Source: Stenogyne calaminthoides (Eukaryota; Streptophyta; Magnoliopsida; Lamiales; Lamiaceae). Taken from it: 64,000 nt of DNA. The position numbers were made by a program, and so were the translations under genes. Each line of letters starts with the position of its first letter. The first letter of the stretch is position 1. Where the stretch lies: assembly GCA_037126765.1 (NCBI GenBank), contig JBBCBC010000025.1, positions 18,160,175 to 18,224,174 on the forward strand, read 5' to 3'. Of this stretch, positions 1 through 11,267 are shown piece after piece. The notes beneath the pieces were generated by a model. That model had not been told where the DNA came from. It did not search any database and was given only the letters and a program-made list of their open reading frames with translations.

Positions 1-765
1 CTTCAACTGATCAGATATAATCAGAAGAAATCTGATCAGAAAAGTGATAGTGTTGAGAAATACAAAGGATTAGGTAGAAATTAAGATCAACAGAAAGCAG
101 TCAGACCTGAACGAACTTCATGTGGTATTGACTGATTACAACATCAGTCAATCAGATACGCATTTCTGTTACTTTTTGTTTCGATTTATTCATATGCAAT
201 TATCTGATATTATTTTCTTTTACCGCGTATTTCAATGACGTACGCCCTGCAGAGCATTTAATGCAGACGTAGGGAATATGTATTAATTGCTATTAATTGC
301 ATTTTTAAATCCAAAACAAGGCAATCGTGGTTGAATTCCTTGACCGCATCAATTCCTTTTAAAATCGCTTAATCTCGATCGTTTATCTTATTCAAACGTT
401 TGGTTTTCCAATCTTGGTTTTCCAAATTAGTTTTTCCCTCCTTTTCAATATATATAGTCTTCGTCCAAAACTCTTCAAAACATCCTTACCCTAAATCTCC
501 TAAAATCACCTATACTCTGCAAATTTTCAAAAATAATTTCTTGCGATTAATCTTTTCTAAAATTAAGAAGCAAGAATCTGGTAATTATCACTTATATGTC
601 TATTTAGTTTCATGTATTTGGGTGTTTTTATTAGCCACAAATTTACCATATCTATTTTAATGTCTGTGTGTTTGTTATGAGGAATCACTTCGATTATTTG
701 TCTGAGAAGTCAATATGCGATTTGGTTGATGAAAAAATTCTCACACAAATTTCCTTTGTTTTAGA
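1..765 (+). other. S1 non-coding spacer upstream of the aORF
   Basis: No credible gene. The stretch aligns with the spacer of A at about 35300-36090 (reverse strand), including the segment about a TGACTGATTACAACATCAGTCA-like palindrome near 128-150 and the AT-rich run before the aORF. The 86-codon reading frame at 400-660 has no recognisable domain and lies in this spacer, so it is not called. Confidence 0.6.
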
Positions 766-3700
766 TAGCAAAACACGGAATGGGAAAGATTATGTGTAAC
801 TACGCGAATCTATCCAATCAAATTGTAGAGGATAAATATGTGGTTTTTGGGATTACTCGAGATCCAGAATCAATGGAAGTGGAGCAATTACTGAAGGGAT
901 TGTGCAGCCTACTCCAATCCAGTTATGCAGTATGAAGCTTTGGAGTTTTTGCGAAATTTGGAAGTAGTGACACCTAGTGATGAACTATCATCATCTGTCA
1001 ATGGGGAAGAGTTTACAGTCACAAATGCAGACATCATCAGACTGTTTAACCTGCCGAAAGGGAAATCTTACCTGCTCACTACAGAGAAAATGAAGATGAG
1101 CAGATTATAGATCAACTGTTCAGAGAATCTGACAAACAACACACTGCAAATTTTGTCAGACCAATGTTGAAGAGGAAATATCGTCTATTGTTTGACATCC
1201 TCTCAAAGACAATAATGGGAATCTCCTTCAGCCCTGATGGACTGACTGCTATCAAAATGCACTATATGGTAGCAATCGTGGATGGAGCCACAAACATCAA
1301 CTGGGCAAGATTCCTGAAGGCAATTCTGTTGTAAGAACAAGCAAAGTTCGGGGTAAATGAACAGAGAGGAGTCTTCCTTCACAAAAGAATCAGCAACCTG
1401 AATAAAGTAGTAGTCATTCCGAGGGACTAATTTTCAACTGCTCAATGGGACCAGAAGGGGCTGAAAAATTACAAGGCATTTCTGACCAGTACCACTGCCA
1501 TTTTTGGTCCTCTTGATGATGACATGAGGAAGACCGTAAGGAAAGGCAAAGGAAAAGAAACCGCATTAGCTGCGTCAGCTTAACCACATAAGAGAAAGAG
1601 GACCCTGATGAAAGAACTAGCGAAGAAGCCAAAGAAAGTGAAGCCAGCTTCGATGACTCTTTTCTTGGAGAATGAGTCCGATGAAGAAGAAGCAGCAGCA
1701 CAGCCTGATGAGCAGAAGAAATCCGCTGATAGATCTGAGAGGTATGCTTCACAGGTAGAGTTCACCGGAACAATCTGAAGGAGAGAAAGAGAAAGACAAG
1801 GGAAAGGCAAGATCTCCATCACCCCAATCTCGTGCTCAATCACCGATCAGAACTCTGTCTACTGAGCGCATGACCCCTTCTCCTTCTCCAACAAGCGAAC
1901 ATGCTAGATCACCTATTGTAGAGCTAGATCGAACTCAGCAAATCAGCTAACAGCCCGCTAATCTGCCTCCACCAGAAACTTCTTCAACTCACCCACCTGT
2001 CCAATCTGAACAGTCAATTCCTGAATCTAGATCATCCAAAACAATTACTGGGAAGATGGCACGGATGCGAATAGAAAGAGAAATCGATGAGTTTTAGAAG
2101 ATATCTTGGAAATCCTGACATGGAGGGATCTCAGATTGAAGAACTTCTCAGATTTCATGATCATCATTGAACAGATGGGAGGAGTTGATGGGTTTGTTGA
2201 CTATGACTTTGATATGAAGAAATCTGCTAGGGTTGGTTCACCAGCTGAGTTAATTTCTAATGAGGCAGTCAAGGCCTTGGTGTACAGGAAGTTGGACAAG
2301 CCATTGGAAGAGTCTATCTTGGCTTCTGAGAAAGAAACCTACAAGAACGATGATATTATGAGAGATGCATGAGTTGTCAATGAAGGTGGTCTTGGTGATG
2401 CATTTCACGACCAGCCACTGGAGGCAAAAACAACTGATGCAACTGTTGAGCCTACTACCGCCACTCAACTTCAAACAGGTCAAGCAGTACAGGGTATATC
2501 TGCTATACACATTACTACCGATGAGTTGCGAGAAATCAGATCGTGTTTCAAGAATCTGTTGAAGAAGAAGTTGAAGGAGTATTGGCTAACTCGTTTAGCA
2601 ATACCATAACTGATCAAAGGCAAGCTTGTATGCATGAACTAAAAAATCAAAGGGAGTTTGCCATCTCCCAGATTGAAACCTTAAGGGATCAGTTTCAACA
2701 AATGATGACAGGGCTGAATGATGAATTCAAAAAGTCTTATAATGAGAAGATGGCCACCATCGATCAACTTCAGGTATCTCTTCTCATGACCACAGAAAAG
2801 CTAGAAAAGACGGAGGAGAAGATTGATAAGCTGATTCTCACCTTCTCAAATGTCATCGAAGCCGCAAAATTTGAGCTGGTATCCAAGAATCAAGAATTAA
2901 CTGCTCAGACACAAGGACTGACTGCATCAGATCTTAACAAGGCCATTGTTGTCAGTTTTGGCTCCCTGACTTCCCACCTCAATTCTCTTTTTTGATCAAA
3001 CCAAAAAGGGGGAAGGACAGGTTGAGAAACCAACTGATTTTATTAAGACTACAGAAGAGCTCATTCAAACTGTTGAATCATATGGCTAAAGATTAGATCA
3101 TCTGGATCTGTTTGTAAATGAAGTTTCTGATAAGATGGAGAAATCAAGGGCAAGAAAGATGGCAGGAGGAGCTGGACCTTCCAAAGCTGAATTTGTTCCC
3201 AAATCTGCTCAAGCAAAAAGAATCACAAGGAGCACAGCAAGTCAGATACAAGCTGATAAGGAACTTGCTGTAAAACTATGTAAGGAACAGATTGCAGAAG
3301 AAGCTCTATTGAGTGAAGAAGAAAGAAAAGCTGAGAAAATGGCTGAAGCAGAAGGATTGAAGAAGAAATATACTTCGAGAGTAAGGAAAGGTCAAGGTGG
3401 GAAACAAGTCGTGGAACCTCAGCTGGTAGCAAAAGTTGATGACATCATTCCAAAAACTGCTGCACATGCTGACATATTCGAAGAATGGAATAAAATCAGA
3501 GGTGAATGGCTCTTGGATGCTTTTGTTCTGGACCTGGTTCCTAAGGAAGAATCACCAGATGAAGAATTTCTGAACTGGTTAGAGAACAAGCACCCTGAAT
3601 TCTTGAAGTATCTGGAGAATGAGGCCAGGAAAATAAATGTAAGAATCTCTCATCAAGATTATGAAGTGATGGAATACACAAGGAAGGTGGATGGCTCATT

Positions 3701-3860
3701 CGACAAATTGGCCTTTCAACGATTCTATTTTGACATCTTGAGCAAAACGCGCATAACTGATCCCTAGTAGATCAACGATGTAAAATGGAAACTTTATCGA
3801 ATCTTCAACATTCCACAGGATCTAGGAGAGATGCAGGAGGGCTACATTCCAAAAGTTTGA
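766..3860 (+). pseudogene. Sirevirus additional ORF (env-like/aORF), decayed copy in S1
   Basis: This is the ORF that Sireviruses carry between pol and the 3' LTR. It aligns piecewise with the aORF of A (35265-32110). Recognisable segments are MQYEALEFLRNLEV at 925, a lysine-rich stretch with KKPKKVK at about 1620-1650, a domain around ILTWRDLRLKNFSDFMIII at 2111, a coiled-coil-rich block at 2543-2995, and a C-terminal block at 3135-3767 that includes DGSFDKLAFQRFYFDIL. In-frame stops (for example TAG near 1108, 2096 and 3766) and frameshifts separate the segments. No signal peptide or membrane segment is apparent. The family relationship is clear from the copies in this window; the function is unknown. 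The name env-like is historical. Confidence 0.8.
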
Positions 3861-4057
3861 AGATCAAAAGATAGTTTTAGGATCAGTTGTATTTTTATGT
3901 TAAAACTTTTTAGATGTACCCTGTAATGTCAAATCTGATGAATAAAAAGTTTATTTTACTGACCCTAAGACAAACTCTCATTGTCTTCTGATTATCTGTT
4001 CTTTATTGCTTTAAATTTTATCAACTGTTGTTGGTTTCTCAAATGTTTTGGTTTCAT

Positions 4058-4072
4058 CAAAAAGGGGGAAAT
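4058..4072 (+). promoter_or_regulatory. Polypurine tract of S1
   Basis: CAAAAAGGGGGAAAT lies directly before the LTR start TGTTGGG. The same tract occurs before the 3' LTRs of A (31898-31911, reverse strand) and B (29696-29709). It primes plus-strand DNA synthesis during reverse transcription. Confidence 0.9.
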
Positions 4073-5626
4073 TGTTGGGAAAATTTAGAGTTTTGATGAA
4101 AGTTCCAAAATACTGGTAATAGGACCAGTCAGACCTGTTAGCTGACTGATGATCTAGATACCAATTTAAGGTGACCAGTTGATAATGACCGTATAGAACA
4201 ACTGATGTAGTAGATAGGTCATATTGAGGAGGAACTCAATATGAATAGGTTAAGTCTTGAAGAAGATCAGAAGATCAGATGAGTTAGAAAATCGATCAGA
4301 TAATCAGATAAGCAGGCGAAGATAAGAAGCTGAAGAACAGAAGACCTAAAGATTAGATTACCAGAAGAACAAGACCAGAAGACCTACATCAGAATAAAGG
4401 AGAGTCTGCTAGTTGAGACAACTTGCACCAGATGACTCAATAAAGTAGACTGATCAGTTTTATCAGATCAGATCAGCTCACATCAGGTGACAGTTGGAGG
4501 TTCACTAGATCATACGAGGTTAATCAGACAAGAAGAATGTCAACCTTAGTTGGTAAAACAAACACTGAATAAGTGTACTTGTTAACCAATGAGAATGAGA
4601 CACGTATGCACGGAGCTGATAATGTGGGATTTGGTGATGCAACAATCAAATGGCTAAAAAGGACTAACTTACATACTTTCGGCCATGCCGTTGCCGAAGC
4701 ACATCACATCAAGTCTGCAAGCTATCTAAAATAGCCTGAAATTCAAATTGATCTCCAACGGCTCTTTGATTTCAAGGTCTATAAATATGGGATCAACCTT
4801 CAAAGTAAGGTTACGGAAATTACTATCAAGCTCAAGCTCAAGCAAGATTTCCGCACAAAGAACACAACTCAAGATTTATTCTAAGTGTTCATCCCATAAA
4901 GTTCTTAGAATAGAATTCCTATCCTCCTACCTTAGGCAACTCAAATACTAGGATAGAATTCCAGTTGGAACAAAACAAATCCTATACCCAAACCCACAAA
5001 GTTAGGTTAAGTTTGTTTTGCAAGATTTCAGACTAGGGTTTCTAGTTTCTGATTTCTGGGATCGGTTGAGTGAGAACTCTTGAAACATCTGAGTGTACTG
5101 TGTTGGACTAAATATTAAACTAAGTCCAAGTTGGTTAAGTTGGTGCCCCTGCTGATAGGGAAGAGTAGACGTAGGACAGGTTATCCGAACCACTATAAAA
5201 ATCTGGTGTGCATTATATGATTTACCTGCTTTACACTTTGCACACTACCTGTTTAATATTACATGCATATTCTGAGTCTGGATCAGATTTGCATCAAGTA
5301 ACTGATCTGATCAGTTTGACACTTTATCATCTGATTTAAAACAGATCACTCAGAATCTGATTTAAAACAGATCACTCAGAATCTGATTTGAGCAAACTGG
5401 TTTTTCACATGGGTTAACTTATCTTTCACACAAACAATTGAATTGATAGATGCCAAACTGATCTGCTCACAAGCGATCAGTAAGTCGGATATCAGTTCAT
5501 ACTTCTTCACTCGCACTCTGATCAGACTTACTTGCTACTTCACATTTGATCTCACAAAAAGTTTTGAAGTCTATTCACCCCTCCCCTCTAGACTTCAACC
5601 CTCACATAACCCGTTCAGGACCTACA
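4073..5626 (+). repeat. 3' LTR of S1 (Sirevirus, A family)
   Basis: The 1554-bp LTR starts TGTTGGG and ends CCTACA. It aligns along its length with the LTRs of A (1566 and 1571 bp). A TATA box (TATAAATA) is at 4780-4787, in the same place as in A. Numerous TGATCAG/CTGATCA palindromes occur, a known feature of Sirevirus LTRs. A 26-bp unit is tandemly duplicated at about 5330-5383. Confidence 0.92.
4780..4787 (+). promoter_or_regulatory. TATA box of the S1 LTR
   Basis: TATAAATA about 700 bp into the LTR. The same box is conserved in both LTRs of A (reverse strand at 31147-31154 and 44402-44409). It probably drives the element transcript. Confidence 0.65.
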
Positions 5627-5922
5627 TCACATATTGAGGGGAACTCAATATGTGTAGGTTAAGTCTTGAAGAAGATCAGACAAGTCAGAAGATCAGAAAA
5701 TCACACAAGTCAGAAGATCAGACAAGTCACGAAGATCAAAAGATCAGACAAGTCAAGAAGATCAGAAGATCAGACAAGTCAGATGATTAGGTGAAGACAT
5801 GAAGCTGAAGACTCAGAAGACCTGAAGATCAGATGACTACCAGAAGAACAAGACCAAGAAGACCTCAGATAACCTACATCAGAAGAAGGGAATATAGTCT
5901 GTAAGTTGTGCTAAGACAACTG
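5627..5922 (+). repeat. Fragment of a second A-family Sirevirus LTR (host of S1)
   Basis: Directly after the S1 LTR the sequence resumes inside another LTR of the same family: the start TCACATATTGAGGGG matches the LTR interior found at about 4215 and, reversed, at 31740. S1 therefore inserted into a sister LTR. The segment contains an imprecise ~17-25-bp minisatellite of AGATCAGACAAGTCAG-type units at about 5655-5785. Similarity stops after AAGACAACTG at about 5922, where the gypsy element begins. Confidence 0.8.
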
Positions 5923-5930
5923 ATTAGTGG

Positions 5931-7633
5931 TGATTTTACTTAAGATTTCGTGTTATTTCATGGCTAGATGTGATGATTCTTGTATGATTTTGGCTATTAT
6001 ATTGTTGAATTTGGTAGAAATGTTAAACTTGGGTGATTTATTTGTGCCGGAATTGGTTTGAAAATGGAGATTTTATGAAAAAAATTGAGAAAAAGTGAAT
6101 GCTCGAGTTGAGCAGCCTTACTCGAGTCGTGCAGGGGTAAAAACTGAAGTGCTGAAATGCGATTTGGAGAAAACCCAATTTTACAGCTGCACGAGCCGAG
6201 CACCCGTGCTCGGCCATTTTGGTCAAGCACGGCAATTTAATGCAGGTGGTTTGGCTGAGTTCTGAGCTGCTCGACCAAATTTTGGTCGAGCATACTTGCA
6301 CTAGTCGAGCAGCCCAAGAAAGTGAAAATGCTGGCACGATTTCGCCCGAGCTCGACCTCCATTTGCTCGAGCACGACAAAATATCTGAGGTCCCCATTTC
6401 TGACCTAGGGACACATGCCAGAGGAATCAAAAAGCATATAAAAGGCCATGAGTTCATTTTTGCACCAAGAAGCAGCAATAGGGAGAGAGAGGATAGTGAA
6501 CAAGTAATACCTTTGAGAGCTGCAACTGATACTTTTCTTGTTTCTGCATTTTGCTTCCATAGATAGCTTAGATAATCATAGAATAGGTTAGATATAGTGG
6601 TAATTTTAGTTTTGAACAAGAAACCAAGGAGTATTGATGGATTTTGTATGGATTGGTGCTTGAACTTCAATAGTAAGGTGTTTATTTATTTCTATTGGTT
6701 GTTTGTTACTTATTTTGATATGGGTTTCTTGTTTTCTTGCATATTAGCCATGGGTTTTGCTTGTAGCACCATGGGCTAAGGTTCCTTTGTGTTTGGGTGT
6801 TGTGAATTGTGTTGATGATTGATTAATTGCTTGTTAATGGTGGATTGTCTCTATTGATGGTTGTCTTTTGAATTTTGGGGTTGTTTAGTGTTCAATTTAG
6901 GTGGGTTTGGCTATTAGCTTGTTCGGTTGTCTAGTTTATCACAACGAGAGTTGGGTAAATGTGGGTAGATGGATAGGTATTGGTTCGATTTGCCGGAATT
7001 GAGTTAATTCACATCCTATTGCAACGAGAGTTGGGTAGGATCGTTAGAATCCCCATAGTTCACATTGATTCACTAGCTAGTAACTAGTGTTGAAGATGAA
7101 TATATTTATGAGAGTGACCTCTATGCTACAAGTGGGAACACAAGGGTAGGGAGTAGTTAGTTAGTTAGTTAGAGGACCCTTCATTTGCAATTACCCGGGT
7201 GAGAAAAACTGAACTCACATCCCGATCTTAGGTGTTTAATGAAACCGGAACCTAGGCTTACCAAGTACGGGGATGGTTAATGAAGAGTGATCGTTCTTAG
7301 GGAGTAACCTGATGTAGAGACAACCACCTAGGCAATCGTTAATCGAACATCATCCGAGGATCAACACCCGAACACCTCTCACACTCAAAACACAAAACAT
7401 TTTCATCTATTCGTTTTTACTTATTTGCTCGCTAGTTTATAGTTTGTTACTTGTCTTTCTTAGTTGATAATTACATTGTTTTTAAGTTTCTAACATGTTC
7501 AACACTATAATCATGCACCGACACATAGCAATTGGGCTATATTCCGCACCTAGTCCCGTGGATTGATATAAAACCAGGCACTTCAACGACCCTCTTATAC
7601 TTGAGAGGTTAGTGTGTTGCAAAACACGTGTCA
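5931..7633 (+). repeat. 5' LTR of the Athila-like element
   Basis: About 1.7 kb with no protein signal, ending in GTGTCA seven bases before the PBS. A TATAAAA box is at 6437-6443. The segment 6080-6380 is rich in short TCGAG/GCTCGA motifs. No partner LTR is in the window, so the left end is inferred from the end of the flanking Sirevirus LTR and the TG rule. Confidence 0.72.
6437..6443 (+). promoter_or_regulatory. TATA box of the Athila-like LTR
   Basis: TATAAAA in an AT-rich context, about 500 bp into the LTR and roughly 1.2 kb before the PBS. It is the plausible promoter of the element transcript; no experimental support can be read from sequence. Confidence 0.5.
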
Positions 7634-7639
7634 AGTTTT

Positions 7640-7657
7640 TGGCGTCATTGTCGGGGA
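7640..7657 (+). promoter_or_regulatory. Primer-binding site of the Athila-like element
   Basis: TGGCGTCATTGTCGGGGA follows the LTR end. It is a slightly mutated form of the TGGCGCCGTTGCCGGGGA-type PBS typical of Athila/Tat gypsy elements, which pairs with a tRNA 3' end (tRNA-Asp in related elements; that assignment is from general knowledge). Confidence 0.8.
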
Positions 7658-7840
7658 CTAGGTTGTGTTGAGTATAACTAGTTGTTCGTTGAATGTGATT
7701 ACTAGTGTCTTTTTCTTTTAGTTTCTAACATTGCTAATAGTTGGCTTGGAGATTTGTGGTGCTTGTTGATTCTCTAGGTGTGTACGAACACAAGAGCAAG
7801 TGGGATTGAACCAATTCCCATTGATCTTGAGATTGAAGCC

Positions 7841-9619
7841 ATGGCTAGGAGAAGAAATCGAGATCGAAATCGAAGATTAGCCCAACAAAGAGCAATGGGC
7901 GAAAATCAAAACAATCGGATGAATATGGAAGGGGTGACAATGGAGATCACCCGATGTGGGAATATTTCAACCCACAAGTGCAAAGGCACTATGATGGCAT
8001 AGCCCGTCCGGCTATTGCGGCTAATAACTTTGAAATCAAGCCGGCCCTCATTCAAATGCTCCAAAAATAACAATTTGTTGGAGGGAAGAATGAGGATCCG
8101 AATAGGCACATAGCTCAATTCTTGGAGTATGCGGACACGGTTAAGATCAATGGGGTGACAGACGATGCTTGGAGGGCCCAAAATTTCACCTTCACCCTAA
8201 GGGACGATGCTCGTGGGACGTATTATGCCAAAAGTTCTTGATGAAGTTCTTTCCACCCACAATGACACTTCAATGCAAGAAGGAAATTGCCCAATTTCGA
8301 CAAAGGGGTGGGGAGAACTTATACGAAGCTTGGGAGAGACACAACGCCATGTTAAGGAGGTGCCCACAACACAATTTCGTCAACAATCAAGTGGTGAATT
8401 ATTTCTACTATGGTTTGAGAGACGAGGCAAGGATGTTCGTCGATTCATCTTCGGGTGGATTGATTTTTGACAAGACCGGTAAGGAAGGGTTGGCATTGAT
8501 TGGTCAGATTGCTAACAACACCTTCACTTGGCCGTCCGATGTTCAAAGATCTCCCAAGTTGATAGTGATCCAAACAACGCAATGGTGGAAGCAATGAGAG
8601 TTTTAATGAACAAGGTTGATATGTTAGCGGAAAGCCAAAGGAGATGAATTTTGGGAGGGAACATGGAGGTGCCATTGAATGCAAATCAAGTTGAGGAAGC
8701 CAATTACATGGGAAGGGGCAACTATCAAGGAAACTACCAAGGGAATTACTGCCAAAACCCCAACCAAAACTTCCAAAACCAACCTTCAAACTACCAAAAC
8801 CCCAACCAAAACTTCCACAACCAATCCTCAAATTACCAAAACCTTTACCAAAACAACCATTCCCAAAACTTCTCAAACCAAAACAATCCATCATCAAACA
8901 TCCAAGGCCAAAACAACCAAAACCAACCATCAAGCCAAAACCAAAGTCAAAACCAAACCCAAAACACCCAAGGCTTCCCACACAATAACTCCTACAACCA
9001 AAACCTCCGTAAACATGAAAACTTTTCATACTCTAACCCGAAGGCCGCCCTAACTCTACCACAGGAATTTGATCTCGGAGCCGGTGCCCCAAACAATGAA
9101 GGAAGACCTACTTTGGAGGATAGTTTGGCCACCTTCATCAATCTTTCAAACCAACAAACTCAAAAGTCGAATCAACGGTTTGATAAGATCGAAGAAGACT
9201 TGAAGAACCTTGGTAATATTCAAAATGCTATTACATCTCTCTCGAGCCAATTGAAGAACTTGGAATTCCAACTAGGGCAAGTGGCATCCTCAAGCCAAGG
9301 GAAAGATAAAGGGAAGTTCCCCTCCACGACAGAGGTGAATCCTAGAGAACATTGTAAAGCCGTTGAATTGAGGAGTGGTACGAGGTATGATGGGCCGAGC
9401 ATGCCTTTGGAGGATGACGAGGAAAAAAAGGAAGAAGTTGAAAAGAACGATAAGGAAGAGGAGATTGTTGTAGAGGATACATGTGTTGAAAAAGAAGGTG
9501 TTGAAGAGAAGAGGGTTCCGAAATGGAAGAAGGCTAAAGAATTGAAGGAGAAAAACGAGAAGGTTGAGTGTGATGGATGGGGAATTCCTAAAACCCCCAT
9601 TCCACCACCTTTTCCTTAA
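7841..9619 (+). pseudogene. gag: Gag of the Athila-like element (frameshifted)
   Basis: Gag forms the particle around the RNA. The likely start is the methionine at 7841 before a run of arginines (ARRRNRDRNRR). The retrotransposon-gag core is split: a part with HIAQFLEYADTVKINGV at about 8104-8155, then the part with KKEIAQFRQRGGENLYEAWE at about 8278-8337. An in-frame TAA near 8068 and frameshifts near 7940, 8210 and 8600 break it. The last part (8651-9619) starts with an Asn/Gln-rich low-complexity tract of about 110 residues, then a helical stretch and an acidic Glu/Lys-rich end. No zinc knuckle was recognised. The pol frame starts a few bases downstream. Confidence 0.82.
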
Positions 9620-9625
9620 CGTTTC

Positions 9626-11240
9626 ATGAAGAAGAAGCTTGATGATAAGTTCGCCAAATTCTTAGAAATTTTCAAGAAAATGACCTTGAATGTGCCTTTC
9701 TTGGAGGCAATTGAGGAAATGCCATCTTATGCAAAGTTTCTTAAAGAATTGGTCACAAGGAGAAGGAAGGCGAAAGGTGGTAAGATGATAAGCCTAACAA
9801 GTGAGTGTAGTGCTCTACTACAAAGGAACCTCCCAAAGAAAGTCAAAGATCCCGGGAGCATCACTTTGTTGTGTGAGCTAAGCAACACAGAGAAAAGGAA
9901 TGCTTTATGTGACGTTGGGGCGAGCATCACTCTTATGCCAAGGTCTATATACGATCGTTTGAAAGTTGGTGAGCTCCAACCAACGTCCATGACATTACAA
10001 TTGGCGGATCATTCTATCACCAATCCGGATGGTATTGTGGAAGATGTCCTCGTGAAAATCGATAAATTTGTGTTTCCGACGGACTTTGTGGTGCTAGAGA
10101 TGGAAGAGGACGTTGAAATTCCTTTGATCTTGGGTAGACCGTTTCTAGCTACCTCAAGGGTGGTGGTGGACATGTATACGAGCAAGGTGACCTTGAAGCT
10201 CGATGATGAGGAGCTCGTTTTTTACTCCTACAAAGCCATGAAGCATACACTTGAGAAGGAGGAGTGCAAAACGATCGATGTCATTAAAAATAGTGTTCAA
10301 ACGGAATTTGAAAAATCCTTTGACCCCTACTTTGCCAATGGATACTACAATGCACTCTTTGAAGACGATGAAAGCTCCTTTGAGGAGGATGATTGCAAAG
10401 ATGTGCTTGAAGTAGATCAAGTCAATGAAGTGTGGGGAAGGAAAAAGATCCGAAGCTTGCCATTAAGGGAACCGGTTGAAGGAGTGGAGAAGCAAGAGAA
10501 AAAGAAAACCGGGTTAAAGCCATTGCCCGAGCATCTCACGTATGCATATCTTGAGGATGGTGAAAAGTTTCCAATAATCGTTTCTTCCTTTCTCAATTCG
10601 TGTGAGTTAGAAAAATTGTTAGGGGTGCTTCGTAAGCGCAAGTCCGCAATTGGGTGGACAATTGATGATATCAAGGGAATCAATCCCTCCTTATGCATGC
10701 ATAGAATAAGAGTAGAGGAGGGTAGTAAACCAATTGTTCAACATCAAAGGAGGGTGAAGCCAATAATACAAGAGGTGATTATGAAAGAGGTCATAAAATT
10801 TCTTGATGCGGGTATGATTTACCCAATTTCGGATAGTCCTTGGGTGTCACCACTCCACGTGGTTTCTAAGAAAGGGGGAATGGCGGTTATCAAAACCGAT
10901 AATGACGAGGTGATAGCTACACGGGTAGCTACGGGGTGGAGAGTGTGTGTAGACTATAGGGAATTGAACAAAGCTACATGCAAAGATCACTTTCCCCTTC
11001 CCTTCATGGACCAAATGCTAGATAGGCTTGGGGGTTTTGATTTTTATTGCTTTCTTGATGGGTACTCCGGGTACAATCAAATTATGATTGCACCGAAGGA
11101 CTAAGAGAAGACGACATTCACTTGTTCCTATGGAACGTATGCTTGGAGACGCATGCCCTTTGGGTTGTGCAATGCTCCGGCTACATTTCAAAGATGCATG
11201 ATGTCGATCTTCCATGGTTTGGTGTTGAAAACCCGTACGA
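9626..11240 (+). pseudogene. pol: Pol of the Athila-like element: protease plus partial reverse transcriptase
   Basis: The 492-codon frame (9626-11104) starts with a short linker typical of the gag-pol junction. The aspartic protease carries LCDVGASITLMP (about residues 95-106) in place of the usual DTGA/DSGA and a downstream LILGRPFL. Reverse transcriptase begins near residue 370 with WVSPLHVVSKKGG, VDYRELN and FLDGYSGYNQI, which holds the first catalytic Asp. An in-frame TAA at 11102-11104 sits where a Gln codon is expected before EKTTF (one C-to-T change). Coding similarity continues to about 11215-11240 (RRMPFGLCNAPATFQRCMM) and stops before the YxDD box. The protein is therefore inactive. 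Confidence 0.88.
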
Positions 11241-11262
11241 TGTGGTAAAGGTTAAGTCATAG

Positions 11263-11267
11263 ACTTT
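11263..11267 (+). repeat. Target-site duplication of LD, left copy (ACTTT)
   Basis: ACTTT precedes the LTR start TGATAAGTGG at 11268 and is repeated at 16086-16090 after the second LTR. Five-base duplications are the normal product of LTR-retrotransposon integrase. Confidence 0.85.

Larger units (their letters stand above)
1..5626 (+). mobile_element. Sirevirus S1, 3' part (aORF, PPT, 3' LTR); 5' part outside window
   Basis: The block matches, in inverse orientation, the 3' third of Sirevirus A at 30332-36090: same spacer, same additional ORF, a purine tract and an LTR of the same family starting TGTTGGGAAAATTTAG and ending in GGACCTACA. The gag-pol part must lie left of base 1. The additional ORF is broken by many stops and frameshifts, so the copy is dead and clearly more decayed than A. 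The left target-site duplication cannot be seen. Confidence 0.9.
5931..11240 (+). mobile_element. Athila-like Ty3/gypsy retrotransposon, 3'-truncated
   Basis: The order LTR, PBS, gag, protease, reverse transcriptase is visible. The element stops inside reverse transcriptase at about 11240, with no RNase H, integrase or 3' LTR before LD. The exact left border is uncertain between 5923 and 5931; I chose TGATTTTACT because LTRs begin with TG. The gag and protease-RT sequence types are those of the Athila branch of plant gypsy elements. Confidence 0.85.

Noticed and set aside
400..660. 86-codon hydrophobic frame as a membrane protein
   Set aside because: It lies in the Sirevirus spacer, is AT-rich, and has no counterpart frame in the same region of A.
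8445..9029. 194-codon minus-strand Gly/Phe-rich frame
   Set aside because: Antisense of the Asn/Gln-rich Gag tract; no independent support.
9220..9600. 126-codon minus-strand frame rich in Ser/Phe
   Set aside because: It is the antisense shadow of the Lys/Glu-rich Gag end of the Athila-like element.
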